Positions 44,607 to 54,744 of a stretch of 64,000 bases of DNA are shown here, in pieces; positions within the stretch are counted from its first letter, which is position 1, and each line of letters opens with the position of its first letter. The stretch spans positions 310,001-374,000 of the forward strand of contig NZ_HG322950.1 in the NCBI RefSeq assembly GCF_000689415.1, in the 5' to 3' direction. The DNA comes from Pseudomonas knackmussii B13. GTDB taxonomy: Bacteria > Pseudomonadota > Gammaproteobacteria > Pseudomonadales > Pseudomonadaceae. Position numbers and translations under genes: made by a program. The notes beneath the pieces are model-generated. The model ran no database searches. It had not been told where the DNA came from and saw only the letters and a list, made by a program, of their open reading frames with translations.

Positions 44607-46109
44607 TCAGCTGACGCTGAGCTGGTAGCCCACGCGCTGCAGCCAGCCGGCTTCCTGCTCGAAGTCGGCCTGGGTCAGCGGGTTGGCTTCCAGCCAGCCG
44701 GCCGGGAAGCGCAGCTCCAGGCTGCGCGCGCCGGCCTGCAGGGTCACTTCGGGCATGGTCTGGGTGCCGCGGATGTGATGGAAGAGGATGGCGAAGCGCA
44801 GGATGATGCACAGGCGGATCAGTTTGTCGCCCTCGACACCCAGATCGTTGAACTTGTCCGCCGGGATGTTGCGGCGGTGGCCGCGCACCAGCAGCGCGAG
44901 CACCAGTTGGTCCTCGCGGGAGAAGCCGGCAAGGTCGGAGTGCTCGATCAGGTAGGCGCCGTGCTTGTGGTAGTGGTAGTGGGCGATGTCCAGGCCCAGC
45001 TCGTGGACCCGCGCGCCCCACACCAGCAGTTCGCGATGGCCTTCGTCCTGCAATTGCCAGGCATCGGCGACCTGATCCAGTGCGGCCAGCGCCTTGGCTT
45101 CGACCCGAGCGGCCTGGTCGGCATCGACGTGATAGCGCTCCATCAGGGCGCCGATGGTGCGCTCGCGGACGTCCTCGTGCTGGTGGCGGCCGAGCAGGTC
45201 ATAGAGCACGCCTTCGCGCAGGGCGCCTTCGGAGTGGGTCATCTGCTTGAGTTCGAGGGCGTCGAACAGCGCCTCGACGATGGCCAGGCCCGCCGGGAAG
45301 ATCGGCCGGCGGTCGGGCTTGATGCCGTCCAGTTCGAGCTTCTCGACCTCGCCCAGCTTGAGCACCTTGCGCTTGAGCCAGGCCAGGCCTTCGGGATTGA
45401 TCTCGCCATTGCCGTGGCCGCCGGCCTGGATCGCCAGGCCCACCGAGCGGATGGTCCCGGAGGCGCCGACGGCCTCGTCCCAGCCAAGGCGGCGCAGGCT
45501 GTTCTCGATGCCCATCAGCTCGAGGCGCGCGGCGGTGTAGGCCTGGGCGTAGCGAGCAGGGGTGATCTTGCCGTCATTGAAGTAGCGCCGGGTGAAGCTG
45601 ACGCAGCCCATCTGCAGGCTTTCGCGCAGCAGCGATTCGAAGCGCTGGCCGACGATGAACTCGGTGCTGCCGCCGCCGATATCGACGACCAGGCGGCGGC
45701 CCGGGTTGTCCGGCAGGGTGTGCGACACGCCGAGGTAGATCAGGCGCGCTTCTTCGCGGCCGGAGATGACTTCCACCGGGTGACCGAGGATTTCTTCGGC
45801 GCGGCGGGTGAATTCGGTGCGGTTGCGTGCTTCGCGCAGGGCGTTGGTGCCGACCACGCGCACCGAGCCCGGCGGCATGCCGTTGATCAGTTGGGCGAAG
45901 CGGCGCAGGCAGTCGAAGCCGCGTTGCATGGCTTCTTCGCTGAGCATGCGTTCTTCATCGATGCCGGCGGCCAGCTGAACCTTCTCGCCGAGCCTTTCGA
46001 GAATGCGGATCTCGCCATGATCGGCCTTGGCCAGGACCATGTGGAAGCTGTTGGAGCCCAGGTCGAGAGCGGCGATCAGCGGGAAGGTCTTGGCGGGGGT
46101 ATGAGGCAT
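44607..46109 (-). CDS. ppx: Exopolyphosphatase
   Basis: 500 aa. It cuts polyphosphate or acts as a guanosine pentaphosphate phosphohydrolase (Ppx/GppA family). Actin-like ATPase motifs: ALDLGSNSFHMVLAKA, LVVDIGGGSTEFIVG and GASGTIRSVGLA; the C-terminal half has an HD-like helical region (LLVWGARVHELGLDIAHYHY, then HKHGAYLIEHSD). It faces ppk tail-to-tail, as in P. aeruginosa. Confidence 0.95.
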   Translation of the reverse strand: MPHTPAKTFPLIAALDLGSNSFHMVLAKADHGEIRILERLGEKVQLAAGIDEERMLSEEAMQRGFDCLRRFAQLINGMPPGSVRVVGTNALREARNRTEFTRRAEEILGHPVEVISGREEARLIYLGVSHTLPDNPGRRLVVDIGGGSTEFIVGQRFESLLRESLQMGCVSFTRRYFNDGKITPARYAQAYTAARLELMGIENSLRRLGWDEAVGASGTIRSVGLAIQAGGHGNGEINPEGLAWLKRKVLKLGEVEKLELDGIKPDRRPIFPAGLAIVEALFDALELKQMTHSEGALREGVLYDLLGRHQHEDVRERTIGALMERYHVDADQAARVEAKALAALDQVADAWQLQDEGHRELLVWGARVHELGLDIAHYHYHKHGAYLIEHSDLAGFSREDQLVLALLVRGHRRNIPADKFNDLGVEGDKLIRLCIILRFAILFHHIRGTQTMPEVTLQAGARSLELRFPAGWLEANPLTQADFEQEAGWLQRVGYQLSVS

Positions 46110-46299
46110 CTTGAAAAGGTCCGGTAATTAACCTCGACATCCTGCCACGATAGGGCTTGGGTGCCAACGAAAGGCGCCGGGTCGATCGACTTTGGCCGGC
46201 TGGGCGATAGGCACACTCAATCGCCTGTGCCTTCCGGTGTGGATCGAGGCGGGCTATGATGGGCCCACTTTTTCGCATCCGACTCCACGGAGAGATTTC

Positions 46300-46626
46300 A
46301 TGAGCGAACATATCGTCAGCGTTACCGATGCCAGCTTCGAGCAGGATGTGCTGAAGGCCGAAGGCGCCGTACTGGTCGACTACTGGGCCGAATGGTGCGG
46401 TCCCTGCAAGATGATCGCGCCGGTACTCGACGAGATCGCCAAGGACTATCAGGGCAAACTGAAGGTCTGCAAGCTGAACATCGACGAGAACCAGGAAACC
46501 CCGCCGAAGTACGGCGTGCGCGGCATTCCGACCCTGATGCTGTTCAAGGGCGGCAACGTCGAAGCGACCAAGGTCGGTGCACTGTCCAAGTCGCAACTGG
46601 CTGCCTTCCTCGACAGCAACATCTAA
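46300..46626 (+). CDS. trxA: Thioredoxin
   Basis: 108 aa, one domain. Active site WCGPC (Cys33, Cys36), with buried Asp in VLVDYWAEW and cis-Pro in GIPTLMLF. It reduces cytoplasmic disulfides with NADPH via TrxB. ATG 46300 follows GGAGAGA. A strong terminator follows and rho is downstream, the common trxA-rho order. Confidence 0.97.
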   Translation: MSEHIVSVTDASFEQDVLKAEGAVLVDYWAEWCGPCKMIAPVLDEIAKDYQGKLKVCKLNIDENQETPPKYGVRGIPTLMLFKGGNVEATKVGALSKSQLAAFLDSNI

Positions 46627-46639
46627 GTTCGAGTTGAAG

Positions 46640-46670
46640 AAAAAACCCCGCTGAAATGCGGGGTTTTTTT
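46640..46670 (+). terminator. Terminator after trxA
   Basis: AAAAAACCCCGC and GCGGGGTTTTTT arms around TGAAAT, then further T. A perfect 12-bp stem, working mainly for trxA and also readable the other way. Confidence 0.93.
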
Positions 46671-46777
46671 ATGGGCGTCCCCTAGACGCCCCTAAATCAC
46701 GGTGTTACATTCGGCCCGCACCCTGCATCAGGTTGCCCCTTCAAGCCGTCGCCGACGCACTTCCTATTCGAATTTCA

Positions 46778-46866
46778 ATGCGATCCTGTCGTCACTCTGC
46801 GGCACGGCATTTCAAGCATTCACGCTTGTTTCCTTCATTCTTTCTTTTCAATAACACCTCCCTCTT

Positions 46867-46870
<4 letters not shown>
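46778..46870 (+). CDS. Possible rho leader peptide (upstream ORF)
   Basis: A 30-codon frame, MRSCRHSAARHFKHSRLFPS and then FFLFNNTSLL, ends in TGA that overlaps the rho ATG (ATGA). It is too short for standard calling. E. coli and Salmonella have a rho leader ORF (rhoL) beginning MRS upstream of rho. There is no strong ribosome binding site here, so translation is unproven; coupling to rho would be a reason for it. The rest of the leader, 46671-46777, shows nothing I can name. Confidence 0.4.
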
Positions 46871-48129
<1,259 letters not shown>

Positions 48130-48235
48130 GCGCCGTTGTTCGACGTGAAGGCCGGGGAAACCCGGCCTTCGTGTTTCTGCGAGCCGTTGTTAACGGCTAA
48201 ACTGTCGCATCTTCGCCTTCATCATCGAGATCTCC

Positions 48236-49702
48236 ATGCAGTATCGCGATCTGCGCGAGTTCATCGCCGCCCTCGAGCAGCGTGGGCAGCTCAAGCGCAT
48301 CCAGGTGCCGGTTTCCCCCGTGCTGGAAATGACCGAGGTGTGCGACCGCACCCTGCGCGCCAAGGGCCCGGCCCTGCTGTTCGAGAAACCCACCGGCTTC
48401 GACATGCCGGTACTCGGCAATCTCTTCGGCACGCCCGAGCGGGTCGCCCTGGGCATGGGCGCCGAGGATGTCGGCGAGCTGCGCGAAATCGGCAAGCTGC
48501 TGGCTTTCCTCAAGGAGCCCGAGCCGCCCAAGGGGCTGAAGGACGCCTGGTCCAAGCTGCCGATCTTCAAGAAGGTCATCAACATGGCGCCCAAGGTCCT
48601 GCGCGACGGGCCCTGCCAGGAAGTGATCGAGGAAGGCGAGGCCGTCGACCTGACCAAGCTGCCGGTGCAGACCTGCTGGCCAGGCGACGTCGGACCGCTG
48701 ATCACCTGGGGCCTGACCGTCACCCGCGGCCCGAACAAGGAGCGGCAGAACCTCGGTATCTACCGCCAGCAGGTGATCGGCCGCAACAAGGTGATCATGC
48801 GCTGGCTCAGCCACCGCGGCGGCGCGCTGGACTACCGCGAGTGGTGCCAGAAGCACCCGAACACGCCTTACCCGGTGGCCGTGGCCCTGGGCGCCGATCC
48901 GGCGACTATCCTCGGCGCCGTCACCCCGGTGCCGGACAGCCTCTCCGAATATGCCTTCGCCGGCCTGCTGCGCGGGCACAAGACCGAGCTGGTGAAGTGC
49001 ATCGGCAATGACCTGCAGGTGCCGGCCAGCGCCGAGATCGTCCTCGAAGGGGTGATTCATCCCGGCGAGATGGCCGACGAAGGTCCCTACGGCGACCACA
49101 CCGGCTACTACAACGAGGTCGATCGCTTCCCGGTGTTCACCGTCGAGCGCATCACCCGTCGGCAGAAACCGATCTACCACAGCACCTACACTGGGCGGCC
49201 GCCGGATGAGCCGGCGATCCTCGGCGTGGCGCTGAACGAAGTCTTCGTGCCGATCCTGCAGAAGCAGTTCCCCGAGATCACCGACTTCTACCTGCCGCCC
49301 GAAGGTTGCTCGTACCGCATGGCGGTGGTGACCATGAAGAAGCAGTATCCGGGGCACGCCAAGCGCGTAATGCTGGGTGTCTGGTCGTTCCTGCGACAGT
49401 TCATGTACACCAAGTTCGTCATAGTCACCGACGACGACGTCAATGCGCGGGACTGGAACGACGTGATCTGGGCGATCACCACGCGCATGGACCCCAAACG
49501 GGACACGGTGATGATCGACAACACTCCCATCGACTACCTCGACTTCGCCTCGCCGATCTCCGGCCTGGGCTCGAAGATGGGCCTGGACGCCACCCACAAG
49601 TGGCCGGGCGAGACCAGCCGCGAGTGGGGCCGGGTCATCGAGAAGGATGCGGCGGTGACGCGCCGGATCGACGAGATCTGGGCCAGCCTGGGGATCGATT
49701 GA
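48236..49702 (+). CDS. ubiD: 4-hydroxy-3-polyprenylbenzoate decarboxylase
   Basis: 488 aa. UbiD uses prenylated FMN from UbiX to remove CO2 in ubiquinone synthesis. Opening MQYRDLREFIAALEQRGQLK; later the catalytic Glu/Arg region VILEGVIHPGEMADEGPYGD-like segment (here VLEGVIHPGEMADEGPYGDH), and MLGVWSFLRQFMYTKFVIV. Follows rho by about 106 bp and precedes the ferredoxin-reductase gene, as remembered for P. aeruginosa. Confidence 0.96.
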   Translation: MQYRDLREFIAALEQRGQLKRIQVPVSPVLEMTEVCDRTLRAKGPALLFEKPTGFDMPVLGNLFGTPERVALGMGAEDVGELREIGKLLAFLKEPEPPKGLKDAWSKLPIFKKVINMAPKVLRDGPCQEVIEEGEAVDLTKLPVQTCWPGDVGPLITWGLTVTRGPNKERQNLGIYRQQVIGRNKVIMRWLSHRGGALDYREWCQKHPNTPYPVAVALGADPATILGAVTPVPDSLSEYAFAGLLRGHKTELVKCIGNDLQVPASAEIVLEGVIHPGEMADEGPYGDHTGYYNEVDRFPVFTVERITRRQKPIYHSTYTGRPPDEPAILGVALNEVFVPILQKQFPEITDFYLPPEGCSYRMAVVTMKKQYPGHAKRVMLGVWSFLRQFMYTKFVIVTDDDVNARDWNDVIWAITTRMDPKRDTVMIDNTPIDYLDFASPISGLGSKMGLDATHKWPGETSREWGRVIEKDAAVTRRIDEIWASLGID

Positions 49703-49715
49703 TGGGGACCGTGTC

Positions 49716-50681
49716 GTGCGCGTGACCCTGCAACCTTCCGGCGCCAGCTTCGAGGCCCAGCCCGGCGAGCGCATCCTCGATGCCGCGCGGCGCCTGGGGT
49801 TCGACTGCCCGCAAAGCTGCCGTAACGGCAACTGCCACATCTGTGCCGCGCTGCTGGTGGAAGGCAGCGTGCGCCAGGATGGCGAGGTGCGCGACCACGG
49901 CGAGTTGTTCACCTGCCTGGCCGAACCTCTGGAAGACTGCGTTCTGCACTGGGATGGCGTGCTCGCTCCGGGCGAGCTGCCGGTGCGCAAGCTGGCCTGC
50001 CAGGTGACCCTGTGCGAAGCGGTGGGCGGCGACGTCTGGCGTGTGCGCCTGCGCGCACCGGCCGGTAAGCCGCCGCGCTACCACGCCGGGCAGTACATGC
50101 TGATCGAGCGTCCGAGCGGCGCTTCCGCGTTCTCCATGGCCTCTGCGCCGAACGAGGGGCGCGACCTGGAGCTGCACATCCTGACCCGCGAGAACAGCGC
50201 CATCGAGCTGATCGAGCAGCTGCGGCGCGAGCGCATCGCCCGCGTGCAACTGCCCTTCGGCGATGCGCACCTGGCCGAGCTGCCCGCCGGCCCGCTGGTG
50301 CTGATCGCCGCCGGCACCGGGATGGCGCAGATGCACAGCCTGATCGAGCATTGCCGCGCCCAGGGCTTCGCCCATCCGGTGCACCTGTACTGGGGTGTGC
50401 GCCAGCCCGAGGACTTCTACGCGCTGCCGCACTGGGACGAATGGAAGAGCCTGCCCAACCTGCACCTGCACAAGGTGGTCAGCGATCCGGTGGAGTGGGA
50501 CGGTCGCCGCGGCCTGCTGCATGAGGCGGTCTGCGAGGACTTCGCCGATCTCGCCGCGCTCACGGTCTACGCCAGCGGTTCGCCGGCGATGGTCTACGCG
50601 ACGCTCGATGCGTTGGTGGCGGCCGGGATGGATGCGCACCAGATGCGCGCCGACGTCTTCGCCTACGCGCCACGCGACTGA
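49716..50681 (+). CDS. 2Fe-2S ferredoxin / NAD(P)H-flavin oxidoreductase
   Basis: 321 aa from GTG 49716. Residues 1-90 are a plant-type ferredoxin with the cluster CPQSCRNGNCHIC and a later Cys (LFTCLAEP). Residues 100-320 are a ferredoxin-NADP-reductase-like flavin and NAD domain (YHAGQYMLIERP, FSMASAPNEG, LVLIAAGTGMAQMHSLIEHC). It resembles AscD/CDP-deoxyglucoseen reductase and the Fre family, and by position may supply reduced flavin for the UbiD/UbiX cofactor. Starts 13 bp below ubiD. Confidence 0.87.
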   Translation: MRVTLQPSGASFEAQPGERILDAARRLGFDCPQSCRNGNCHICAALLVEGSVRQDGEVRDHGELFTCLAEPLEDCVLHWDGVLAPGELPVRKLACQVTLCEAVGGDVWRVRLRAPAGKPPRYHAGQYMLIERPSGASAFSMASAPNEGRDLELHILTRENSAIELIEQLRRERIARVQLPFGDAHLAELPAGPLVLIAAGTGMAQMHSLIEHCRAQGFAHPVHLYWGVRQPEDFYALPHWDEWKSLPNLHLHKVVSDPVEWDGRRGLLHEAVCEDFADLAALTVYASGSPAMVYATLDALVAAGMDAHQMRADVFAYAPRD

Positions 50682-50694
50682 GCCGGGCAGAACG

Positions 50695-50730
50695 CCTTGT
50701 CCGCGAATCGCGGATGAGATCCGCTCCTAC
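50695..50730. repeat. REP-type palindromic element
   Basis: CCTTGTCCGCGAATCGCGG followed by ATGAGATCCGCTCCTAC. TCCGCGA/TCGCGGA is the stem; GTAGGAG is the tail when read on the other strand. Between the convergent reductase and LysR genes. Confidence 0.82.
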
Positions 50731-51626
50731 GGCAGAGCCGACGGAAACTCCGCCGCCAGGATCTCCGCCAGCCATGCACTGAACCACTCGATGTCGGCGC
50801 TGCTCGGCCCCGGCGGAATCAGCAGCTGATAGCTCTCCAGGCGTACCTGGTTCGGCAGCGGCCGCACCAGCGCGCCGGATTCCAGCTCCTTGCGCACCAG
50901 CACCTCGTTGGCCAGGGCGATGCCGGCGCCGGCTTCGGCCATCGACAGCGCGTGGTCGTTGCTGACGTAGAGCACATCCGAGGTGACGCGGATATCCAGG
51001 TGATTGGCGGCGAACCAGGCGTTCCACCATTCGCCGTCGTCGACGTGGATCAGCTCGTGATTCACCAACTCCTGCGCGCCGCCCAGCGGGCCGTGCTGCG
51101 CCAGGTAGCCCGGCGAGCACACGGGAAAGACCTGCGGGTGGAGCAGGGTGGCGTGGCTTTGTGGGTATTGCCCGGGCATGCCGTAGACGATGCCCAGGTC
51201 GGCGCTCTTGCCGTCCACTTCGCTGAAGGTCGGGTTCGGCTCGATCGCCACTTTCAGCCCCGGGCGTTGCTGGCGCAGGGCTTCCAGGTGCGGCATCAGC
51301 CAGCGCTTGGCGAAGGCCGGCACCACCAGGATCTTCAGCCAGCGCGCCGAACCGCCTGGGGTCAGTTCCAGGCTGGCCTCGGCGATCTGCTGCAGCGCTG
51401 TGGATATCTTCGCGTAGTAGCGCTGCCCGGCCGGGGTCAGGGTCACGCCGCGCGGCGTGCGTTCGAGCAGCTGCACCCCCAGCCACTCCTCCAGCAGGCG
51501 CACGTGGCGGCCGATGGCCGGCTGCGTGACGTGCAGCGCCTGCGAAGCGGCGACGTAGCTGCCCAGGCGCGCGGCAGCCTCGAAGGCGCGTACGGCGTTG
51601 AGCGGAGGAAGGCGCGGAGTTGCCAT
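50727..51626 (-). CDS. LysR family regulator (GcvA-like), divergent from the ABC-amidase-matAB operon
   Basis: 299 aa from MATPRLPPLNAVRAFEAAAR; this GcvA/AmpR-like opening decides start 51626. The HTH is LGSYVAASQALHVTQPAIGR, followed by HVRLLEEWLGVQLLERTPRG. The effector domain spans about 95-295. Being divergent from the operon at 51851, it is most probably its activator. Two inverted repeats lie in the 224-bp gap. Confidence 0.9.
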   Translation of the reverse strand: MATPRLPPLNAVRAFEAAARLGSYVAASQALHVTQPAIGRHVRLLEEWLGVQLLERTPRGVTLTPAGQRYYAKISTALQQIAEASLELTPGGSARWLKILVVPAFAKRWLMPHLEALRQQRPGLKVAIEPNPTFSEVDGKSADLGIVYGMPGQYPQSHATLLHPQVFPVCSPGYLAQHGPLGGAQELVNHELIHVDDGEWWNAWFAANHLDIRVTSDVLYVSNDHALSMAEAGAGIALANEVLVRKELESGALVRPLPNQVRLESYQLLIPPGPSSADIEWFSAWLAEILAAEFPSALP

Positions 51627-51646
51627 TAGGAAGGGTCCGAGTTTGT

Positions 51647-51695
51647 TGTTAATTTTTTTAACATCGACTGTAAGAAAATTGAGCTTTTTGCTCAA
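51647..51695. promoter_or_regulatory. Paired inverted repeats in the LysR/operon intergenic region
   Basis: TGTTAA-TTTTT-TTAACA at 51647-51663 and TTGAGC-TTTTT-GCTCAA at 51679-51695, both 6-5-6 with a T5 spacer and centres 32 bp apart (about three helical turns). The first contains a T-N11-A LysR motif. They lie right above the LysR start, a usual spot for autoregulator and activator binding. Confidence 0.55.
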
Positions 51696-51850
51696 CCGCA
51701 ATCTGGCCACACTCGCCCCCAGCAGCCTCACCACAACATCCGCCGCTCACGGCGAACCGCTGCAGAAGTGCGTTTTCCCCAGTCCTGCCAGAACAAATAC
51801 AAGCCCCGCCATGCCCAGGCATCGACGGGGAGGGAACCGGAGGTATTTCC

Positions 51851-52969
51851 ATGAATGCCCTGCACAACCTGCAGACGGCCGCCGTCTCCATCCGCTCGGT
51901 GCGCAAGGTCTACGGCGACCCGGACAGCGGTCCGGTAGCGCTGAAGAGCGTCGACCTGGATATCCGCGACAACGAATTCTTCACCCTGCTCGGCCCTTCC
52001 GGCTGCGGCAAGACCACCTTGCTGCGGATGATCGCCGGCTTCGAGTTCCCCACCTCCGGCGAGATCCGCCTGTACGGCGAGAACATCGCCGACCGGCCGC
52101 CCTATGCCCGCCCGGTGAACACCGTCTTCCAGCACTACGCGCTGTTCCCGCACATGACCATCGCCGAGAACCTGGCCTTCGGCCTGGAATCGCACCCGAT
52201 GGGCCAGCGCCTGGGCAAGGCGGCGGTCGCCGAGCGGGTTCGCGAGATGCTCGCCCTGGTGCAGATGGAGCGCTTTGCCGAACGCCGGCCGACCCAGCTC
52301 TCCGGCGGCCAGCAACAACGCGTGGCCCTGGCCCGCGCGCTGGCGCCGCATCCGAAGGTGCTGCTGCTCGACGAGCCGCTCTCGGCGCTCGACCTCAAGC
52401 TGCGCCAGGCCATGCGCGAGGAACTGAAGACTATCCAGGGCAAGACCGGGATCACCTTCATCTTCGTCACCCACGACCAGGAAGAAGCCCTGACCATGTC
52501 CGACCGCATCGCCGTGCTCGCCAATGGCGAGGTACAGCAGGTCGGTCGCCCGGCGGACATCTATGAGCAGCCGCGCAACCGTTTCGTCGCCGACTTCATC
52601 GGCGAGACCAACTTCCTCCCGGCGCAGGTCGCCGAGCTGGCCGACGACCAGGCACTGTTCCGCATCCCGGGCGGACATGCGCTGCGCGCGCAGAGCCGAG
52701 ACGGCCTGCGCGCGGGGGCCGAGGTGACTCTGTCGATCCGCCCGGAGCGCCTGCGTCTGGTGGATGCCGACAGCCCCGAGGCGACCCCCTGCAGCCTGGT
52801 CGAGCAGATCTACCTGGGCACCGACCTGCAGTACCAGGTCAGCCTCGCCGACGGCACCCGCCTGCGGGTGCGCGCGCCGAACAGCGCCGGGCAGAGCCAG
52901 CGTTTCGCTCCGGGCCAGCGTCTCGGCCTGCAGTTCGACCGCGACAGCGCCAGCGTGCTGCTGGACTAA
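51851..52969 (+). CDS. ABC transporter ATP-binding protein, polyamine type
   Basis: 372 aa. Walker A GPSGCGKTTLLRMIAG, signature LSGGQQQRVALARALAPH, Walker B VLLLDEPLSALDLKLR and switch His FVTHDQEEALTMSD; a C-terminal TOBE regulatory domain follows (about 280-370). It is like PotA/PotG and drives the importer with the next three genes. First gene of the operon, with GGAGGTATTTCC before ATG 51851. Confidence 0.94.
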   Translation: MNALHNLQTAAVSIRSVRKVYGDPDSGPVALKSVDLDIRDNEFFTLLGPSGCGKTTLLRMIAGFEFPTSGEIRLYGENIADRPPYARPVNTVFQHYALFPHMTIAENLAFGLESHPMGQRLGKAAVAERVREMLALVQMERFAERRPTQLSGGQQQRVALARALAPHPKVLLLDEPLSALDLKLRQAMREELKTIQGKTGITFIFVTHDQEEALTMSDRIAVLANGEVQQVGRPADIYEQPRNRFVADFIGETNFLPAQVAELADDQALFRIPGGHALRAQSRDGLRAGAEVTLSIRPERLRLVDADSPEATPCSLVEQIYLGTDLQYQVSLADGTRLRVRAPNSAGQSQRFAPGQRLGLQFDRDSASVLLD

Positions 52970-52985
52970 AGCCGAGGAACTCGCC

Positions 52986-53912
52986 ATGACATCCCTCACC
53001 ACTCGCCCCGGCAACGCCCTGGAGCGGCGCCGGGCGCTGGGCAACATCCTCGGCGTCTCGCCGGCGCTGCTCGCCATCGGCCTGTTCCTGGTGGTGCCGA
53101 TCCTCATCGTGGTCGCCTACTCGCTGATGCAGGCCAACCCCTACGGCGGGGTCAACCACGCGTTCAGCACCGAAGCCTACGTCTCGCTGCTGTTCGAGCG
53201 GCAGATGGACGACAGCCTGGCCTTCGCCGACTCCTACCTGGTCATCGCCCTGCGCTCGCTGGGTATCGCCACGGCGACCACGCTGATCACCCTGCTGGTC
53301 GGCTTCCCGGTGGCGGTCTGGCTGGCCATGCAGCCGGCCAAGCGCCGCGGCCTGCTGATCTTCCTGATCACGGTGCCGTTCTGGGCAAACCTGCTGATCC
53401 GCACCTACGCCTGGATCCTGCTGCTGCGCGGCACCGGCGTGATCAACAACGGCCTCATGGGCCTGGGCCTGATCCAGCAACCGCTGCCGCTGCTCTACAA
53501 CGAAGGCGCGGTGCTGCTTGGGCTGGTCTACACCTACGCGCCCTTCGTGGTGCTGCCGATCTATTCGACCCTGGAGAAGATGGACATGCGCTTGCTCGAA
53601 GCCGCCCAGGACCTCTACGCCGGGCGCCTGCGCACGCTGCGCAAGGTGGTCCTGCCGATCGCCCGGCCGGGCATCCTGGCCGGCGCCATCCTCACCTTCG
53701 TGCCCTGCCTGGGCGCGATGATCGCCCCCGAGCTGCTCGGCGGTGGGACCAAGATGATGCTCGGCAACCTGATCTTCCGGCAGTTCAGCGACTCGCGTAA
53801 CTGGCCCTTTGGCGCGGCCCTGTCGCTGGTGCTGATGGCGGTGGTGATGCTCGCCCTGACCTTCTACGCCATGCGCGCCGAACGCCTGCGCGTTGCCCGG
53901 GGAGGTGTGTGA
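52986..53912 (+). CDS. ABC transporter permease, PotB/PotH type
   Basis: 308 aa. About six membrane helices and the EAA loop EAAQDLYAGRLRTLRKVVLP for contact with the ATPase. ATG 52986 with GAGGAACTCGCC upstream. The stop codon shares one base with the start of the next permease (TGATG). Confidence 0.93.
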   Translation: MTSLTTRPGNALERRRALGNILGVSPALLAIGLFLVVPILIVVAYSLMQANPYGGVNHAFSTEAYVSLLFERQMDDSLAFADSYLVIALRSLGIATATTLITLLVGFPVAVWLAMQPAKRRGLLIFLITVPFWANLLIRTYAWILLLRGTGVINNGLMGLGLIQQPLPLLYNEGAVLLGLVYTYAPFVVLPIYSTLEKMDMRLLEAAQDLYAGRLRTLRKVVLPIARPGILAGAILTFVPCLGAMIAPELLGGGTKMMLGNLIFRQFSDSRNWPFGAALSLVLMAVVMLALTFYAMRAERLRVARGGV

Positions 53913-54718
53913 TGCTCGCTCTGCTGCGCAAGCGCCGTCTTGGCGTACAGGACTTCCCCGGCTTTGGCGGGTTCAGCTTCCTGTTCTACCTCTACCTGTA
54001 CGCGCCCATCGTGGTACTGGTGATCTACTCGTTCAACGCCAACCAGTCGGCCACTGTCTGGACCGGTTTCAGCCTCGACTGGTACCGCGCCGCCTTCGCC
54101 AACCAGGCGCTGCGCGCGGCCGCCGGCAACAGCCTGCTGATCGCCGTGTGCGCCAGCATGATCGCCACCGCCATCGCCACCCTGGCCGCGCTGGGCACCT
54201 CGCGCGGGGCCAAGTTCAAGGGCATGCGCCTGTCGATGGGCACCATCATGCTGCCGCTGGTGCTGCCGGAAATCGTGGTCGGCGTCGCCACCCTGGCGCT
54301 GTTCTCCAGCCTCGGCGTGTCCCTGGGCTACGGCAACCTGATCATCGCCCACACGGTGTTCTGCATCCCCTTCGCCTTCCTGCCGATCCGTGCCCGTCTC
54401 GAGGACATGGACCTGTCGCTCGAGCAGGCCGCCTCGGACCTGTACGCCGGGCCCTGGCGGACCTTCCGCAAGGTCACCCTGCCGCTGCTGATGCCGGGCA
54501 TCTTCTCCGGGCTGATGCTCGCCTTCATCGTCTCGCTGGATAACTTCGTGATCTCGATGATGGTCTCCCAGGCCGGCACCACCACCTTGCCGATCTTCAT
54601 CTTCGGCCTGCTGCGGATGGGCGTCACACCGGACGTCAACGCGGTGTCGACGCTGATCCTCGGGGTCTCCGTGTTCTTCGTCAGCCTGTCCTTCCTGCTC
54701 GGCAAATCCAAAGCCTGA
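53912..54718 (+). CDS. ABC transporter permease, PotC/PotI type
   Basis: 268 aa from MLALLRKRRLGVQDFPGF. Six membrane helices and the EAA loop EQAASDLYAGPWRTFRKVTL. GGGGAGG lies before ATG 53912. The GTG at 53909 is possible but less likely. Partner of the preceding permease. Confidence 0.93.
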   Translation: MLALLRKRRLGVQDFPGFGGFSFLFYLYLYAPIVVLVIYSFNANQSATVWTGFSLDWYRAAFANQALRAAAGNSLLIAVCASMIATAIATLAALGTSRGAKFKGMRLSMGTIMLPLVLPEIVVGVATLALFSSLGVSLGYGNLIIAHTVFCIPFAFLPIRARLEDMDLSLEQAASDLYAGPWRTFRKVTLPLLMPGIFSGLMLAFIVSLDNFVISMMVSQAGTTTLPIFIFGLLRMGVTPDVNAVSTLILGVSVFFVSLSFLLGKSKA

Positions 54719-54744
54719 GCGCCACGCCAACACCAGGAGTCACA

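Noticed and set aside
53864..54733. Minus-strand 289-codon frame opposite the second permease
   Set aside because: Gly/His/Gln-rich antisense shadow; the permease has clear membrane helices and EAA loop.
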